Shown: in pieces, positions 47,617-60,220 of the stretch
Position numbering within the stretch: the stretch's first letter is position 1
Layout of the letters: every line of letters starts with the position of its first letter
Source: Girardinichthys multiradiatus
Taxonomy: Eukaryota; Chordata; Actinopteri; Cyprinodontiformes; Goodeidae
Reading direction: 5' to 3'
Length of the DNA: 64,000 nt
Assembly (NCBI RefSeq): GCF_021462225.1
Contig: NC_061813.1
Location: forward strand, 17,632,442-17,696,441
Translations under genes and position numbers: made by a program
Notes under the pieces: model-generated
Told to the model about the DNA's origin: nothing
The model's database searches: none
What the model saw: only the letters and a program-made list of their open reading frames with translations

Positions 47617-48182
47617 TATAACACATCAATATGGGATGGAGGTGTCCTTCACCACCTCATGTGGTCTTGACAAAGACCCACATGTTACAGTATGTGTGTT
47701 TGTTTTCCCCTAGATAGCAATCACTAGAGACTCGTGTCTCTGAAATCAATTTTCCGACATGTATCACTTGCCTAAATAAAGTACTTTAAACTGTGATTAG
47801 TGGGCCATCTCATTTTAACAAGTCTACCAGGACCTCTGTTTGTAAAGTAACATACTGAAAGTGACAAGTCTAGTTGCCTGCTTATGTGAATTGCAGACTA
47901 ATTAATTTTTGAAAAAAGTTGATGTTTGTGTTATTTACATGCCAAAACCACTCATTGTGAACACATTATTGTGACCTCAGGGTTGTTTTGTTTTGTGCTT
48001 GACTTTTTTTTTAAGTCTTAGTTTTGCTTGATTACTCATTATTTATATATTATTTTTTTTTCATTCCAAAAAACTGTTTGTGATCAGATCCTGGAGTTGT
48101 GATGTAATATCAATGTTGAAGTTTAAGCATGGGCCATTTTAAATATATATATATTTTTTGTGTGTGTTTGTGTTAATATTAG
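47617..48182 (+). other. Intron, upstream of ctnnd2 exon; no other gene seen
   Basis: Non-coding. The last 40 bases (TATATATATATTTTTTGTGTG to TTAATATTAG) form a T-rich tract ending in the AG acceptor at 48181-48182. Confidence 0.5.
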
Positions 48183-48313
48183 CAATGCCGGTGCCAGACC
48201 AGCCAGCAGAGCAGGAGAAGGGGGCTATGGTTCCCCCTGTGATGCCGGCCCCCAATGGAGACAGACCTGAGACAGAGACAACCTCATCCATTCTTGCATC
48301 TGTCAAAGAACAG
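48183..48313 (+). CDS. ctnnd2: Delta-catenin internal coding exon (ctnnd2)
   Basis: 131-bp exon bounded by an AG acceptor (48181-48182, T-rich tract before it) and a CAG|GTAATG donor (48314). It starts with the last two bases of a codon (consistent with a split Ala codon) followed by 43 full codons and ends in phase 0. The translation begins [15 protein letters not shown], continues [12 protein letters not shown] and ends ILASVKEQ. This is the N-terminal part of delta-catenin, an armadillo-repeat protein of the p120-catenin family that binds cadherin tails at neuronal junctions and synapses; the ILASVKEQ block precedes the coiled coil in this family. The ctnnd2 type rather than p120 is shown by MPVPDQP and ETETTS. 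The next exon (expected to continue ELQFE...) and the first exon are not in the window, which fits the very long introns of this gene. The a or b paralogue of teleosts was not decided. Confidence 0.88.
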
Positions 48314-50428
48314 GTAATGACCCGCTCATACTGAATATATGTATGTTGAAATAGTTCCAGGTCTGTTTTGTATTTTGTTTTTAATAGATTGGGGACTTTT
48401 TCTTTTTCGGTTTCTCTTGCCCTTGATCATCTTCTCTCACCTCAGCCTGTGAACAGCTTGCTAGGAGGCAGGGCAGGAGGCTATCACTGTTATTCAGAGA
48501 AACAGGCCGTCTGTGGCTTTAAAGCTAAAGAAGGAAAACAGAGATTGATTGGTGCCATGGGACTGGGAATGTAATTGAAGAAAATGATGGAGATTATGGG
48601 AAGAGAGCTGTATTTAGTATAGACGTAATTCAAAGGGCCAATTTAATCAAGGAAGTTGCTTTACGGTCAGTGTTGGAAGGTGACTGTGCTGCTGAAAAAA
48701 GACAGGGTCATTGCAGGAAAAACACTTTGCAGATTCATGTTGTTTTATGTTGATCTAACACACAATTCATAGAAAGAATAGGCTATGTTGTGTAGCTCCA
48801 ATTTTCTGCTGTTATTACTGTGATGTGTTGATTCATTATGGTGGACAAATGTTTGTTTTGACATGAGAGAAGAGTAGAAATGTAATCTGGTTTAATCCTG
48901 ACTTTTTAAGACCTTACCTGATTCATGAACTTGGTATGAAGGTTACAGAGTATAGAATCTGTCTGCTTCATTTTGCAATTAACATGTTGAACCATGCTAG
49001 CTTTTATTCAAGCTGGCTTTATATTTGTAACCTTACAAGTGCATAGTCAGCATAGAGTTGTTTTCAACTTTGTACTTCAGAAACGGTTAAGTAAATCACC
49101 TAGTATGTTACAAATCTCAATCCTTTACATACACTGCCTATAGTTACAGAACTCTCTGGGTCAGAGTATAAATTAAACAGTTCAATTGAATGAAACTGTA
49201 ATACTTGTTCCTTTTGGCCAAAGAAATGCCCAAGTTAAGGATTTTAGGATGTCATGCATGACAATAAGAGTAGCACTCAGATAATTTAGAACAAAGTTTA
49301 GAACAAAATGCTACTTTCTAGGAAAAAAGACTGAAATTTAGCCAGCAAAGATTAACTCTTCTTCCACAGGAAATTATCTTAATTAATGATATAAAATGTT
49401 ATTTTAGCATCAAACTTGGGACAATGTGTATTGTGTAATTGTGTTTGTAATGTTAAACTGCTCCACAGCAGTTGCTTCTATGTATTCACGTGGCATACCT
49501 TTCTGTCTTAGAGCGCTGCTGCACTCCTGTCTTTTTGCATGTTCATAGAATGGCCAAAAATTTAATAACTTTTAAACAAGGATTTTGTTGTTACTTATAG
49601 GAATTAAAACAGGCGGTCTCGGAATCAGTAAATCAAAGACATGTATTATCGATTTTGAAAAAATTATTTACGTGGTATTTATTAACATTTTAATAAAAAA
49701 ATATTATTTTAGTTTTCAAATCAAAGAAGGAATGCTAAACATTTAACGATCTAAAATGTTGTATTTTTTTGTTCCCCCGAAGAAATACAAGAAATACAAA
49801 TAACAAAATTACATCGAGCAATATGTGTGGTATATAGCTGTGCATCATTTATATTTTACTTGGCACATACATTGTACTCACAGATTTTAATGAAGATATG
49901 ACTTTACATCTTGAACATTTAATGCATTTTTCTTAACATGCTTCACCCCCCCCCCCCCCCCCCCCCCCCCCCCACCACCCCTGTCTGAAAGCTGCATAAT
50001 TAACCTAAAAGAACAAATAAAGCAAATACAGAAGGCTTTCTGGATTGTCAAGTTGTTTCATTTCACCACAGCTATTTTCTTCCTTTAGATTTTAAATGTT
50101 AGTGCTGTGTAGCTATCACTACCTATATAGCCGACTCTCCGAAAGACTGTTCAACTTTACTTACACCTGTGTTATTCAGTGCAATCATTAAACAGTGTTG
50201 CTCTGATCTCTTGTTGGTGTTTCCTGCCACTGGTCAAACACATGATGGAGTGGTGACTATGGGGTGTACTATGTTGCTCGTACATCATTCTGTAATGCAT
50301 TCACTCGCACTCAGATGTCTGATATATAAAAACTTGCTCAAATGGTATATCTGTTTACGTTCCACATTGCACTTAAATATGTTATCTTTTTTAGGCATTG
50401 TTTTTCCTGTAATAAAATAATCAATAAT
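48314..50428 (+). other. Intron downstream of ctnnd2 exon; no gene seen
   Basis: AT-rich non-coding DNA containing a 28-base C run (49946-49973). No further exon recognised. Confidence 0.5.
49946..49973. repeat. Homopolymer C run (28 bases)
   Basis: Pure C tract followed by ACCACCCC. It can fold as i-motif or, on the minus strand, G-quadruplex DNA. Length is prone to sequencing and assembly error. Confidence 0.85.
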
Positions 50429-50440
50429 ACGTTAAAGTCC

Positions 50441-50797
50441 GGGGCTGCACGGTGGCGCAGTTGGTAGCACTGTTGCCTTGCAGCAAGAAGGTCCTGGGTT
50501 CAATTCCCGGCCGGGGGTCTTTCTGCATGGAGTTTGCATGTTCTCCCCGTGCATGCGTGGGTTCTCACCGGGTTCTCCGGCTTCCTCCCACAGTCCAAAG
50601 ACATGCCAGTTAGGTTAATTGGTCCCTCTCAATTGCCCTTAGGTGTTTGAATGAGTGTGTGTATGGTTGTATGTGTGTTGCCCTGCGATGGACTGGCGAC
50701 CTGTCCAGGGTGTACCCTGCCTCTCGCCCATAGACTGCTGGAGATAGGCACCAGCTTCCCCGCGACCCACTATGGAATAAGCGGTAGAAAATGACTG
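50441..50797 (+). mobile_element. SINE-like retroposon (357 bp) with 12-bp target duplication
   Basis: Starts GGGGCTGCACGGTGGCGCAG and ends GCGGTAGAAAATGACTG. The direct repeat ACGTTAAAGTCC flanks it at 50429-50440 and 50798-50809. The head carries an A-box-like GGCGCAGTTGGTAGC (about 50455) and a B-box-like GGTTCAATTCC (50497-50507), as in tRNA-derived pol III promoters. A truncated reverse copy is at 28930-29141. Confidence 0.9.
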
Positions 50798-50809
50798 ACG
50801 TTAAAGTCC

Positions 50810-53537
50810 CAGCTCTACTTTGAACATATATCTACTAAGGGAAAGAATAAATTCAGGTTTAACTGTACAGCTTTGAAATCTACCCCATTTAGTTGCTAAA
50901 ACAGAAAGTCATGGTAACAAATAAAGTACAGCCCCTTTTAGACATTAATATTGTAGAATTAATAGTTTCTTTTCTTTACTTTTACCAATACTTTGCTGTG
51001 TTTTATGCCATAGTGACACAATAAAAGCAATATTTTGACAAACGTATATTTTAGCTCCATCTTTCTTCATTAAATGTGTTGTGTGCTTTTGTACATGAAC
51101 AGCCCAATCATAAACCCTTTGAATTGAAAGAGTGTGCTTTTGTTTGAATATGAACATATAATATTTTATGCCATAGTGTCAGCACCCTAAAACATGGTGA
51201 GATTTTCCATTTTGCTCATAGAAGGACATCATGACCAATAACTATTAATCTATTATTGAGATTCACTTCTTTGAAATCACAAGCACCAAAAAAAAGTTTG
51301 AGGCTGCTTGACGTTTTATTCCACAATAAACAGACATAGAGATATTCCTTTCTGTGAAAAATGTTTTTTTGGATTTTCTTTTTTTTTTTTTTTTTTTGCG
51401 TATAGCATTTATTGTAAGATTTCCATTAATTTAATATCACAACATTTTCAATTTACCATTGCCACATGAAGGCAAGTGCTCACAGTGTTTTATTTTGCAA
51501 ATTGCCTTCATTAATGCCTTTTTGCTCAGCCAGACAGCTCACAAATGTCTGCTTTTCAGTGTAGCTTGCTTTATTTATCCATGCAGTTTTATCTAGATAT
51601 AAATCTACATTTGCATCTTCTTATTGGCTGTGCAAATGTAATAAAAGTTACTCAAGTAGGAGAAATGACTAAAGAAACTGGGCCATTGTGATGTATTTCT
51701 CTTTTGCTTTAAAACATTTCTAAATAATTTACTTTGAGTATAATAGTTTTCAAACAGTTAAAAAAATATGGTTGTATGGTAAAACCGTACACGGCTAGTT
51801 AAGCTAGTTTAAAGCTTTAGAATAGAATAGAAATGTGTCTTTCTTGTGCAGTCATAGTAAAAACAGATTTTTGTGAAAACTGCTACATATGCTAAATGTG
51901 TTTGAGAAAGTAACAAAAAAGCTTCTGGAATCTACATTATTTGGTTGCTTAAATTTGAAGAAAAACCATAAGACAATGGAAGCTTTTCCTTAGCACAATA
52001 ATAGTAAAAAGAAAGTATAAACTCTTTACATCGTAGTGCTTTCCATATTTTCTATGTATGGAGGTTTTTTGTGGTGTACTTTAATTTTCCACAAACCTTT
52101 CTATTTTGACATAATCTTTATTTGATTAGTAATAACATGGTGGAGTCTGGTGTGTGATTTTGTGTAGGTATGTGCATGTTCTTGCTGGTTTTACTGAAGG
52201 ATGATGTAAATAAGGAGATAAACATTTGTTTTCTAAATATATCTCACAGACTCTCAAATACTGGCTGTTCAGGAGTACATGCCTGTCTGTATTGTTCCAG
52301 TAACCCAGCAGTCCTACTCCCACCTTGGCACATTATCCCTCCTGACCGACACCTCTCTGTGGTGTCCCTTTTAGTGTGCACACATCTGAGCAATATATGC
52401 ATGACTTAGAATTAATTTGATATGCGCCATCTGTTAGCCTTTTTGCTTACATATATTTAAATTTGTGTTGCAAACAGTGAAGAAAAAAATGAATAAAGCA
52501 AATGCGGTATGTTCTCGTTGGTATTATAAGTTCAAACCTAAGGTTATCAAATGACCTATTGAATAAGAAATGGATGGTAAAGAATACCAAAATATAAAAA
52601 CATCAATGGATAAAACAAAGATTTCCTCAGCGATTATGATGAAAGTTATGTTTTTCTCCCTGTTGGAAATGATACTCCAGTTTCTGAGTGCAAAATCAAT
52701 AGCAATGACATCACTCTTCTCAAAACAAAATAAAAACCAAACACCGATGTAACACTTGAAACGACAGCTTATTTAAATATGTTTAGTAATGTTTAGTATT
52801 CAGTAGTGTCTTGATTACTATTAATTTCTAATAACTCTTAATTTCTTCTTTTTTGTCATTGTCAATATGGTACTGACGGGTACCTTTTTATAAAAAAAAG
52901 TATACTTCTGTGTTGGTAGTGGATTTTCTGGGAAGGGGAATGAAGGGCAGCAGACATCAACTTTGTATACAGCAAAACCTCTTTTTTTATATAAAGAAAA
53001 ATTGGCCTCTTTCACTTGAATTAAAACAACCATTCCGCTTCTTTTTTAGGACTGAAGTCCAGTGATCTTAACTGTATTGGTGGACTTTAAGCATGTCGTA
53101 TGTGTTTGAATTGTTGCATGTCAGCTGTGCCGTCGGGTTCCTTATGTATGTTAGCCTGTAACAACTGTAATTTTAATAATTTTCAAGTTTTGAAAACAAC
53201 TGAAGTCTTCACATGTCCTTTTTAATATCTCTCTACATACAATGCTTTCAAGAACAAGTTTACAAAGGAACGGTACTACAGTGAATACCAAAAAGTTTTA
53301 GAATTTCCGTTTTATTACCCAAATGTATAATATAGAAATACTTTACTCAGTGTTATTACCTGGGTCCTTAATTTTGTCTCATTATTTGTCAGTGACACAA
53401 CCAAAGTAAATTAATTAAACTGTGGTATTTTTCACAAAAGTTTAAATTATTTCATCAAGATATCAATACATTTTTGTCAAAACAGGGCATGGCTTCTTTA
53501 ATAGTTAGGTTATAGGAAGAAAATACTGAATTACATT
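50810..53537. other. Non-coding, no gene seen
   Basis: AT-rich intronic DNA with a T run near 51380. No exon or repeat recognised. Confidence 0.35.
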
Positions 53538-53539
53538 TA

Positions 53540-54409
53540 CCGTATTTTCCACACTATAAGGCGCACCGGAATATAAGGCGCACCTTCAATGAATGGCCTA
53601 TTTTAGAACTTTTTTCATATATAGGGCGCACCGGATTATAAGGCGCATAGAATAGAAGCTACTGCAGTCAAACGTTTGACTGGGGTTGCGTTATGCATCC
53701 ACTAGATGGAGCTGTGCTAAAGAGAATGTCAACAAAACAGTCAGATAAGTCAGTCAGTCAAACTTTATTAATACACTACAAACCAGCGTTCTGATAACTC
53801 CATTCACTCTCATGGTAAGGTCTCCTCTACATAGAAATCTATTGAATAGAGCCAACCGCACGTTAGGAATGCATTGGAGTCTATGAAGTTGAAGTTGAAA
53901 TCAAACGTTAGTTAAAACGTGAAAGGGAACTTTTCCCTGATTCAGTAAACACGTAAAAGAAACAGTTTGATGCACTAAATCAAACGTTAGTACATTCACA
54001 ATATAGTAGCGTTAACTGTTGAATTCTCTCGCTGCTGCTCTATTCCCATGTTCGACTGCGTAGCTGACAGCCTTGAGTTTGAACTCAGCATCGTAAGCGT
54101 GTCTCTTGAAAGGTGCAATTTTGGGGTCGTTATACACACACAAGTGGTGTTGGACTAGGAGTAAGCAGAGTACAGGTGTTTACCGCTATTACTTCGGCGA
54201 CACCCCTGACTACGGCAGCCGTAATGCTGCAAGCGGTGCGGCTTTGTAGTTTACCAGTCGTACTGAAACATTTTGACAGAGCGCCGTGTACAACCAGTAT
54301 GGATCAACCAATTGATCCATTTATAAGGCGCTCCGGATTACAAGGCGCACTGTCATTTTTTGAGAAAATGAATGGTTTTTAAGTGCGCCTTATAGTGCGG
54401 AAAATACGG
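53540..54409. mobile_element. MITE with repeated ATAAGGCGC motifs (870 bp)
   Basis: Ends CCGTATTTTCC and GGAAAATACGG are inverted and flanked by TA (53538-53539, 54410-54411). The ends contain repeated ATAAGGCGC-type units (four near the left end, three near the right). No transposase is encoded. The TA duplication suggests mobilisation by a Tc1/mariner-like or related transposase. Confidence 0.85.
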
Positions 54410-54411
54410 TA

Positions 54412-55735
54412 CTCACATTTCTGTTAATAAGTACTATGGGGTGTTTTATGAAATAGCTTTTAAAACTGCATAAATACTTTTACTGAAGCAGATTTTGTTT
54501 TAAATATTTCACTTGGCTACATTCTAAGTCACATCCTTTGCTATGTAAAAATGTACATGTTAAAAAAAAAAAGACAAGTAAAAATTGCACATCAATATTT
54601 TGTCCAAACATTGACAACTAGAATCTGGGAAGCATTCCCAGCCTGCTAGTGTTTGGAGAAGAGGGCATGCAGCCTTCAGTCTGTTTTGCTCTGTGTAGCT
54701 ACAGTATGTCTGCTACTTTTGTCCTGCTAATCGACACTTTTGGCACAACATAAAGAAAGTCTTACTGTGATTGTTTGTACAAGAAAGAGCACTAAGCACT
54801 TAGATGCACACACAGCAGTGGAGGCCCAAGTGGCAGCAAAATCCTATGCTGCTGCAGGTAAACTTAAATTATGAATAAAACCTCTGACACCACTCTATCA
54901 AAGTACAAAGAAGGCAGTGTTTGCCTAAAGAAATGGAGCTTGCAACATCTATGAACTCCACATTACGCCTACAGCATGTTGCAGAAAAAATTAAACTGTT
55001 GTGCTGAAAATTTTAAATCAGTTTAGCTCAGTTCGGGGCTTTGATTATCTGATAATTCCTCATGAGATAATCCTCTAAACAATTTTGCCTAGTCTGGTAA
55101 ATATCTGGTTAAGATTAATTTTCTCGCAAATGATGTTGAATGGTTGATTATATTCAGCCTGCTTCAATACATTTTATGATTTGCCATATTGTACCAGCAG
55201 ATAATCAACACTCGAGCTGAAGGCTGTTGAGAAGTTCTATGCATTAAACAGGCACCATTGATTTGGATTTCTTGTGCTTTCCTTAGGCAGGTATACTGCT
55301 TTGGGGCTGGTTTTTGCAAGTAACTATCTTGCTTTTGTTTTCTTCCTGGCTACATTTGGCTATGAAATGTGATTTCATTTTTTGTTGCTAATGAACTTTT
55401 TTTCATTTGTAAAATAAGTTTGCAAGCATTAATTAAGAACATGCCAAAAAACAAAAATCAACAATTTTTGTATGGTTGTACTGCAGGTCTAGTTTCCCTA
55501 GATGTTTTTTTTTTTTGGTGTTTCATAAAAACGCTCGGGCATTATCCAGGTGCCCATTGTCATTACACAATGCCCCCACCAATCTCCCTGAGCATTAATA
55601 ACTCCATTAAAGCCCTTCCAGCTGGCCAGATATATAACCGATTTGCAGATTGTGAATGCATGGCTCTTAAATACAGCATCACAATTGCAATCTTTTGCTA
55701 TTGTGATGAAAAAAGGTTACAGAGTATTGTGATGT

Positions 55736-55737
<2 letters not shown>
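54412..55737. other. Non-coding, no gene seen
   Basis: No supported exon or repeat. Confidence 0.35.
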
Positions 55738-55767
<30 letters not shown>

Positions 55768-55869
55768 TGTATGTATGTATGTATGTATGTATGTATGTAT
55801 GTATGTATGTATGTATGTATGTATGTATGTATGTATGTATGTATGTATGTATGTATGTATGTATGTATG

Positions 55870-55901
<32 letters not shown>
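55738..55901. repeat. (TATG)n microsatellite (41 units)
   Basis: 164 bp of TATG units with one TATA unit near 55870. It creates artificial MYVC-type ORFs on the + strand and TYIH-type on the minus strand, which are not genes. Confidence 0.95.
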
Positions 55902-55902
<1 letters not shown>

Positions 55903-57304
55903 TTTTTTTAAAGCCACAAATTCATATTTTGTTCTTAAAGTTGATGTTTTAGAAGCTTGAAAACAAGGATTTGAGCTAGTTTGACAAGGGCCATCTCCTA
56001 AACCGCTGCTTTTGCGAAGTGTTCCCAGTGGCTAATATCTATCAAAATCATCCAAGTAAGGAACAGTAAGGAACCGGTGACAAAATAATTTCTCATTATT
56101 GCAAATACGGGAGCAAAGACTGGGTCGTGTAGTCCAACAGACGAGCCAACCATGTGGATGCTACATTGACACGTACCTATTTTTGCAGACCACATACACC
56201 TTGACGTGGAATCAATATTTGGTGAGGGCTTTTGTTCTCTTTAATGAGATAATAACCCTACCTTAGAGCACAATGGCCAATTGGTGTATTTTGTGCAATA
56301 CATACTTATATAAAACGTAAAGTATGAAACTGACCTTGTCACTAAATGTCTATGACACTGGTTTCATGTTATTGAATGGCAAATTAGAATTTGGCATTAT
56401 TCATAAACTTCAGTTTTCAAGAACTGCCATTTGATGGAAGCATTTACTGTGTTTGAAAGAAGCAATGTTTTCTCAGAGCTGGGTGGTAATGTTTTCTGTT
56501 CTTTAGACTGTGATTTATTCTGTAGAGTGCACTCCACTGAACTTGAGAGTGGGTGAAAACTTTTCTTTTTCTAGTGTCTTTGTACAAAGTTTGAATACTG
56601 CTGAGATTAATTAATGTGCCAATTGACTACACTTATTTCAACACTTATACATATTGCTGTTAAAGGGATTTTGTGAAAGTGTGCAAGTTCAGAACTTGCT
56701 CTAAAAGTAATTAGCATTTCTTTGACATTTGTGTATTTTAGCAGAGAGCCTTAAGTTTCTTGGGATTATTAATCATCTGTTTTAAGGTCATATTGAACGG
56801 AGAGAAATTACCCCCCTACCAGATAAAAATTACTTTAAAATCTGAAATATGTTATTAAGAGGAACAAACTTCAACATGCAAAATGCAAAAGACATAAAAA
56901 AATGTAAACTTGTCATAACAATATGATGTAAAGCCTGCATTTGGCTTTCAATACAAGTCTATGCTCCCTTTGAACATGGAATTAATCTGCTAGATTCCCA
57001 GCCAGTGGTTTTAGTTTAAAAACAAGGCTTAGTCCTTGTTTTACTGATTTATCTCTTGTGTCCTTCAGTATTTATATAGATCACATTGCCATTGAGGGAA
57101 TTAGCCATTTTAATTAGTGGGCAGACCTTCCATTTTGTGTATATGTAGGACTATTTAATTGCACAAATTTTGTACATGTGCATCATGTGGATAAACCTGA
57201 TTCAATCTAAGAGATACGTTCATTGTTTGATACACAAGTAATTGGTTCAGATTTAAGAGGAGATACATTCAGCAGAGAAATGGAGTTTTGACGAAAATTC
57301 AGAA
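55902..57304. other. Non-coding, no gene seen
   Basis: No supported exon or repeat. Confidence 0.35.
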
Positions 57305-57729
57305 TGAAAGACTCACCTTCACCGCCCCCACCTTCCAATGACTATTCTGTGCGTCTCCCGGCCTTCCAATCAGCATCCTGTCCGTCTGATTCTCCATCCA
57401 ATCACCTTTCGACGCCTCGCTTTTAAAGGACCTTCAGCCGTGTTCATCCTCGCTTGTCAGCTGAGTTCATCCCTCCTCCACCCCACCTCTACCATCTTCC
57501 TTCCCATCTCCTCCCGGCTTCCTCGGTCCCTAGCCGTCAATCCACCACCAGTATCGGATCAGGGGGAAGACATCTCTAAATCCAAACCTTATAAATGTTC
57601 ATCTTAAGCTCATGTTATTCTCAGCATTCATGTCTTCCTCCCAGGTCCGAGCACCAAAGAAATAACCATGTAATCACACATCATTAAAACCTTTCTAATT
57701 GACATCCCTTTTCCTTGTGAGTCTTTTCA
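57305..57729 (+). mobile_element. Possible short solo LTR or other inverted-end repeat
   Basis: A C-rich 425-bp block with inverted tips (TGAAAGACTCAC and GTGAGTCTTTTCA), a TTTTAAAGG TATA-like box near 57421 and an ATTAAA near 57682. This is the layout of an LTR. No matching target duplication was found, and the 89-codon ORF inside (57338-57607) looks like nothing known. Could also be an unrelated promoter-like repeat. Confidence 0.35.
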
Positions 57730-60220
57730 GATTGAAATAGGAAAACATACTTGTTTTATGCACATACTCACTCAGAGGAAGAAGTTATCTTATAATACTG
57801 AAAACCAAACCTAGATCAGAGGTCCAGTTTTCCAGCAGTTGCCTAGTCAGTCATTCATTCATTACAGAACAGGACTGTGTGTGATATGCAATCTTTTTGT
57901 CTGTGCCGGTAGTCTTTGAGTCACTCAAATGCCAGGTGCAATTTTAAGAGATGTATATTTGATGATGACTTATGGCTTTTAGATGATATTAAAAGCTGCC
58001 AAGGTGACTTGTAATGATTTTGTACAGGTTTGAGTAGGAGGTATGTCACAGTACCAGTATTCCCTTACTCTTTGAAGAAGCATTTGTGGGAGACCGGGGC
58101 ACAAAAAGGATGGTATTAAGTTGCTTCAATGTGGTTCTGAAGTAATGTGGCTGGGGAATAATTATTCGCCCAAAGGCTGTTTTGTTCTTTGCCACAGTTA
58201 TTGCATGTGCTATGTGTTGGTGTGTGTGTCTCCCAGAGGTTCTGCACTCTCTCATTTAGTCGACCTCACCCAGTCAGCAACCTGAATTTACTGTCACCAT
58301 CATCATAACTACTAGCTTGCAGACGAAATCCCACTTTACTACCATAGTGTGGGCCAGGAAAAGACATATGAATAACAGGAATTAGCATGGAGACTTGATG
58401 AAACAAAGGAATAGGCTTGAGTTAAGAAAAAAGTGGATGGGAGCAACTTGCGAAAAGAAGACAGATGGTACAAATAGATTTTTTTTTTTTTTTAAACGAT
58501 CAGTGGATGACAATGAAATAAAAAAGTGAAGATTTTGCTGTAAAGACATTGGGACCAACTTTTTAGATTTGCTTTTAGCAAAGGGCAAAAAACTCCTGGT
58601 AGACCAGAAAAGCAGTTATTTCATGTTTGCTCTATGTGAGAGAGGCATTATTATTATTATTTACTAACACTATGGTATTATGGTTTTCTGGTTTATTTAG
58701 ATATGAACTTTCATGACTGATGATATGATTTCTTCCTTACAACTAAAGCACAAAGTTAGTTATTGTTATTTAAAATGTGTTCTAGTGTATTTCTTTAGCA
58801 GAGTACACATCACAGCTGGGCAAATCGTGATGTGTGGTTATGCATGTTCACACAGTATATTGCTTATTAGTTTAATATGTTGGTTGTCAGATAGAAAACT
58901 CTGACCTTCGTCCTTTACATGGTTGCTTCATCTTAAATTGAATCTCTTTGATTTTAAACCCTAAAAACTGGTGGGCTGTTCACTGTTTTTGCAACAACTT
59001 CTCTTTATTTTCTGAATGTTTCCTCTCTAGATGCTATTTTTACTTTCAAGTTCTGCTTGTTATATCGCTATACCAAGAAAGAGATAAAGACACACACTGA
59101 CACTCTGTAGTGCTGAATGAAGTGTTTACAAATGTTACCTAATTATACTTAGTACTGTTTAGTTTATAGATTAAATATAACTATGAATAGGCATGGCCTC
59201 ATATTGCGTTAATCAGTTATATAACTCAAAATAAAAGCATAGTTATAAACCTGAATGATTCTTTTTTCAACTTAAGGTAACATTTAAATATGAGTTCATG
59301 TGGAAACTGGTAAGTGTACATAATCTCACATCTTTAGCCTTGATTACTTTTTTCCATAATTCTTGCACAAAGTGGGGCCTTGCTTTAATATTCTTTAAAT
59401 AAAGATTAACATTTTGAACATACATGAGGGAAATTATGCTTGCTGGCAAACAGAAGACATCTCTTACCTGTTTCAGACTACAGAATTCCACATAGGCAAA
59501 TAATGAATAAATGCACCCCTAATTTGCACTCAAAGACACGTGTGACAAAAGTAGCATGTGTTTGTTTACTGCTTGATGTCTTATCGTGAGGCTTACATGT
59601 TAGGCTAAAAGCTGAAGTAAATGCTATGCTTTTTTAGTGGAAAACTCGTTATGCCATAGATACAATTTCAGCATCAAACTGCTGTGATGGTACAGGTATC
59701 AAAGTATGAAAAACTTTGCAAGTAAAAAAAAACAATCGCTAACTCATCTAGCATTTTGTTTAAGTCTTGGGTGAATTCAAAGGCTATTTTTACCAGCTGC
59801 CACCACAGATTTACTCTGATGAATGTTAACCAGAGTCAAAGAAAACTCAGAGAACATCTTATTCAATCAAGTACAGTATATTCAAATTCAACACTTTCTG
59901 CTGGTGTCTACAACAATGTTAATTACACTTTGGTTGTTGTTAAGCTAACCAATTTACCATTAAATACTAAATACAATTCTTTTTGTAGTCAGTGTCTCAA
60001 AGTAATGCAGATTAGCAAACACACAAAGACAAAATGTGTTTGTCTTTTGTGTGAGAGCACTTCATGCCAAGTAAGGTGAGAATGAATTAATGAATGAATT
60101 AAAAATATTTCTTTCATCGCTTTCACGCCCACCAATTATTGTCTGTTTCTCTCAATATATTAAAAGGTATGACAATATAAATACATACAATTTCCTGAAT
60201 GTAAAGAGTACAACACAGTA
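57730..60220. other. Non-coding, no gene seen
   Basis: No supported exon or repeat. T run near 58480-58494. Confidence 0.35.

Noticed and set aside
50441..50520. Possible tRNA gene from A- and B-box-like motifs
   Set aside because: It is the head of a 357-bp retroposon with target duplications; a cloverleaf is not credible.
55369..55911. 180-codon ORF rich in MYVC repeats
   Set aside because: Most of it is the TATG microsatellite read as codons; it appears in several frames and on both strands.
57338..57607. 89-codon ORF as a host exon
   Set aside because: No splice sites or family match; the block looks like an LTR or other repeat.
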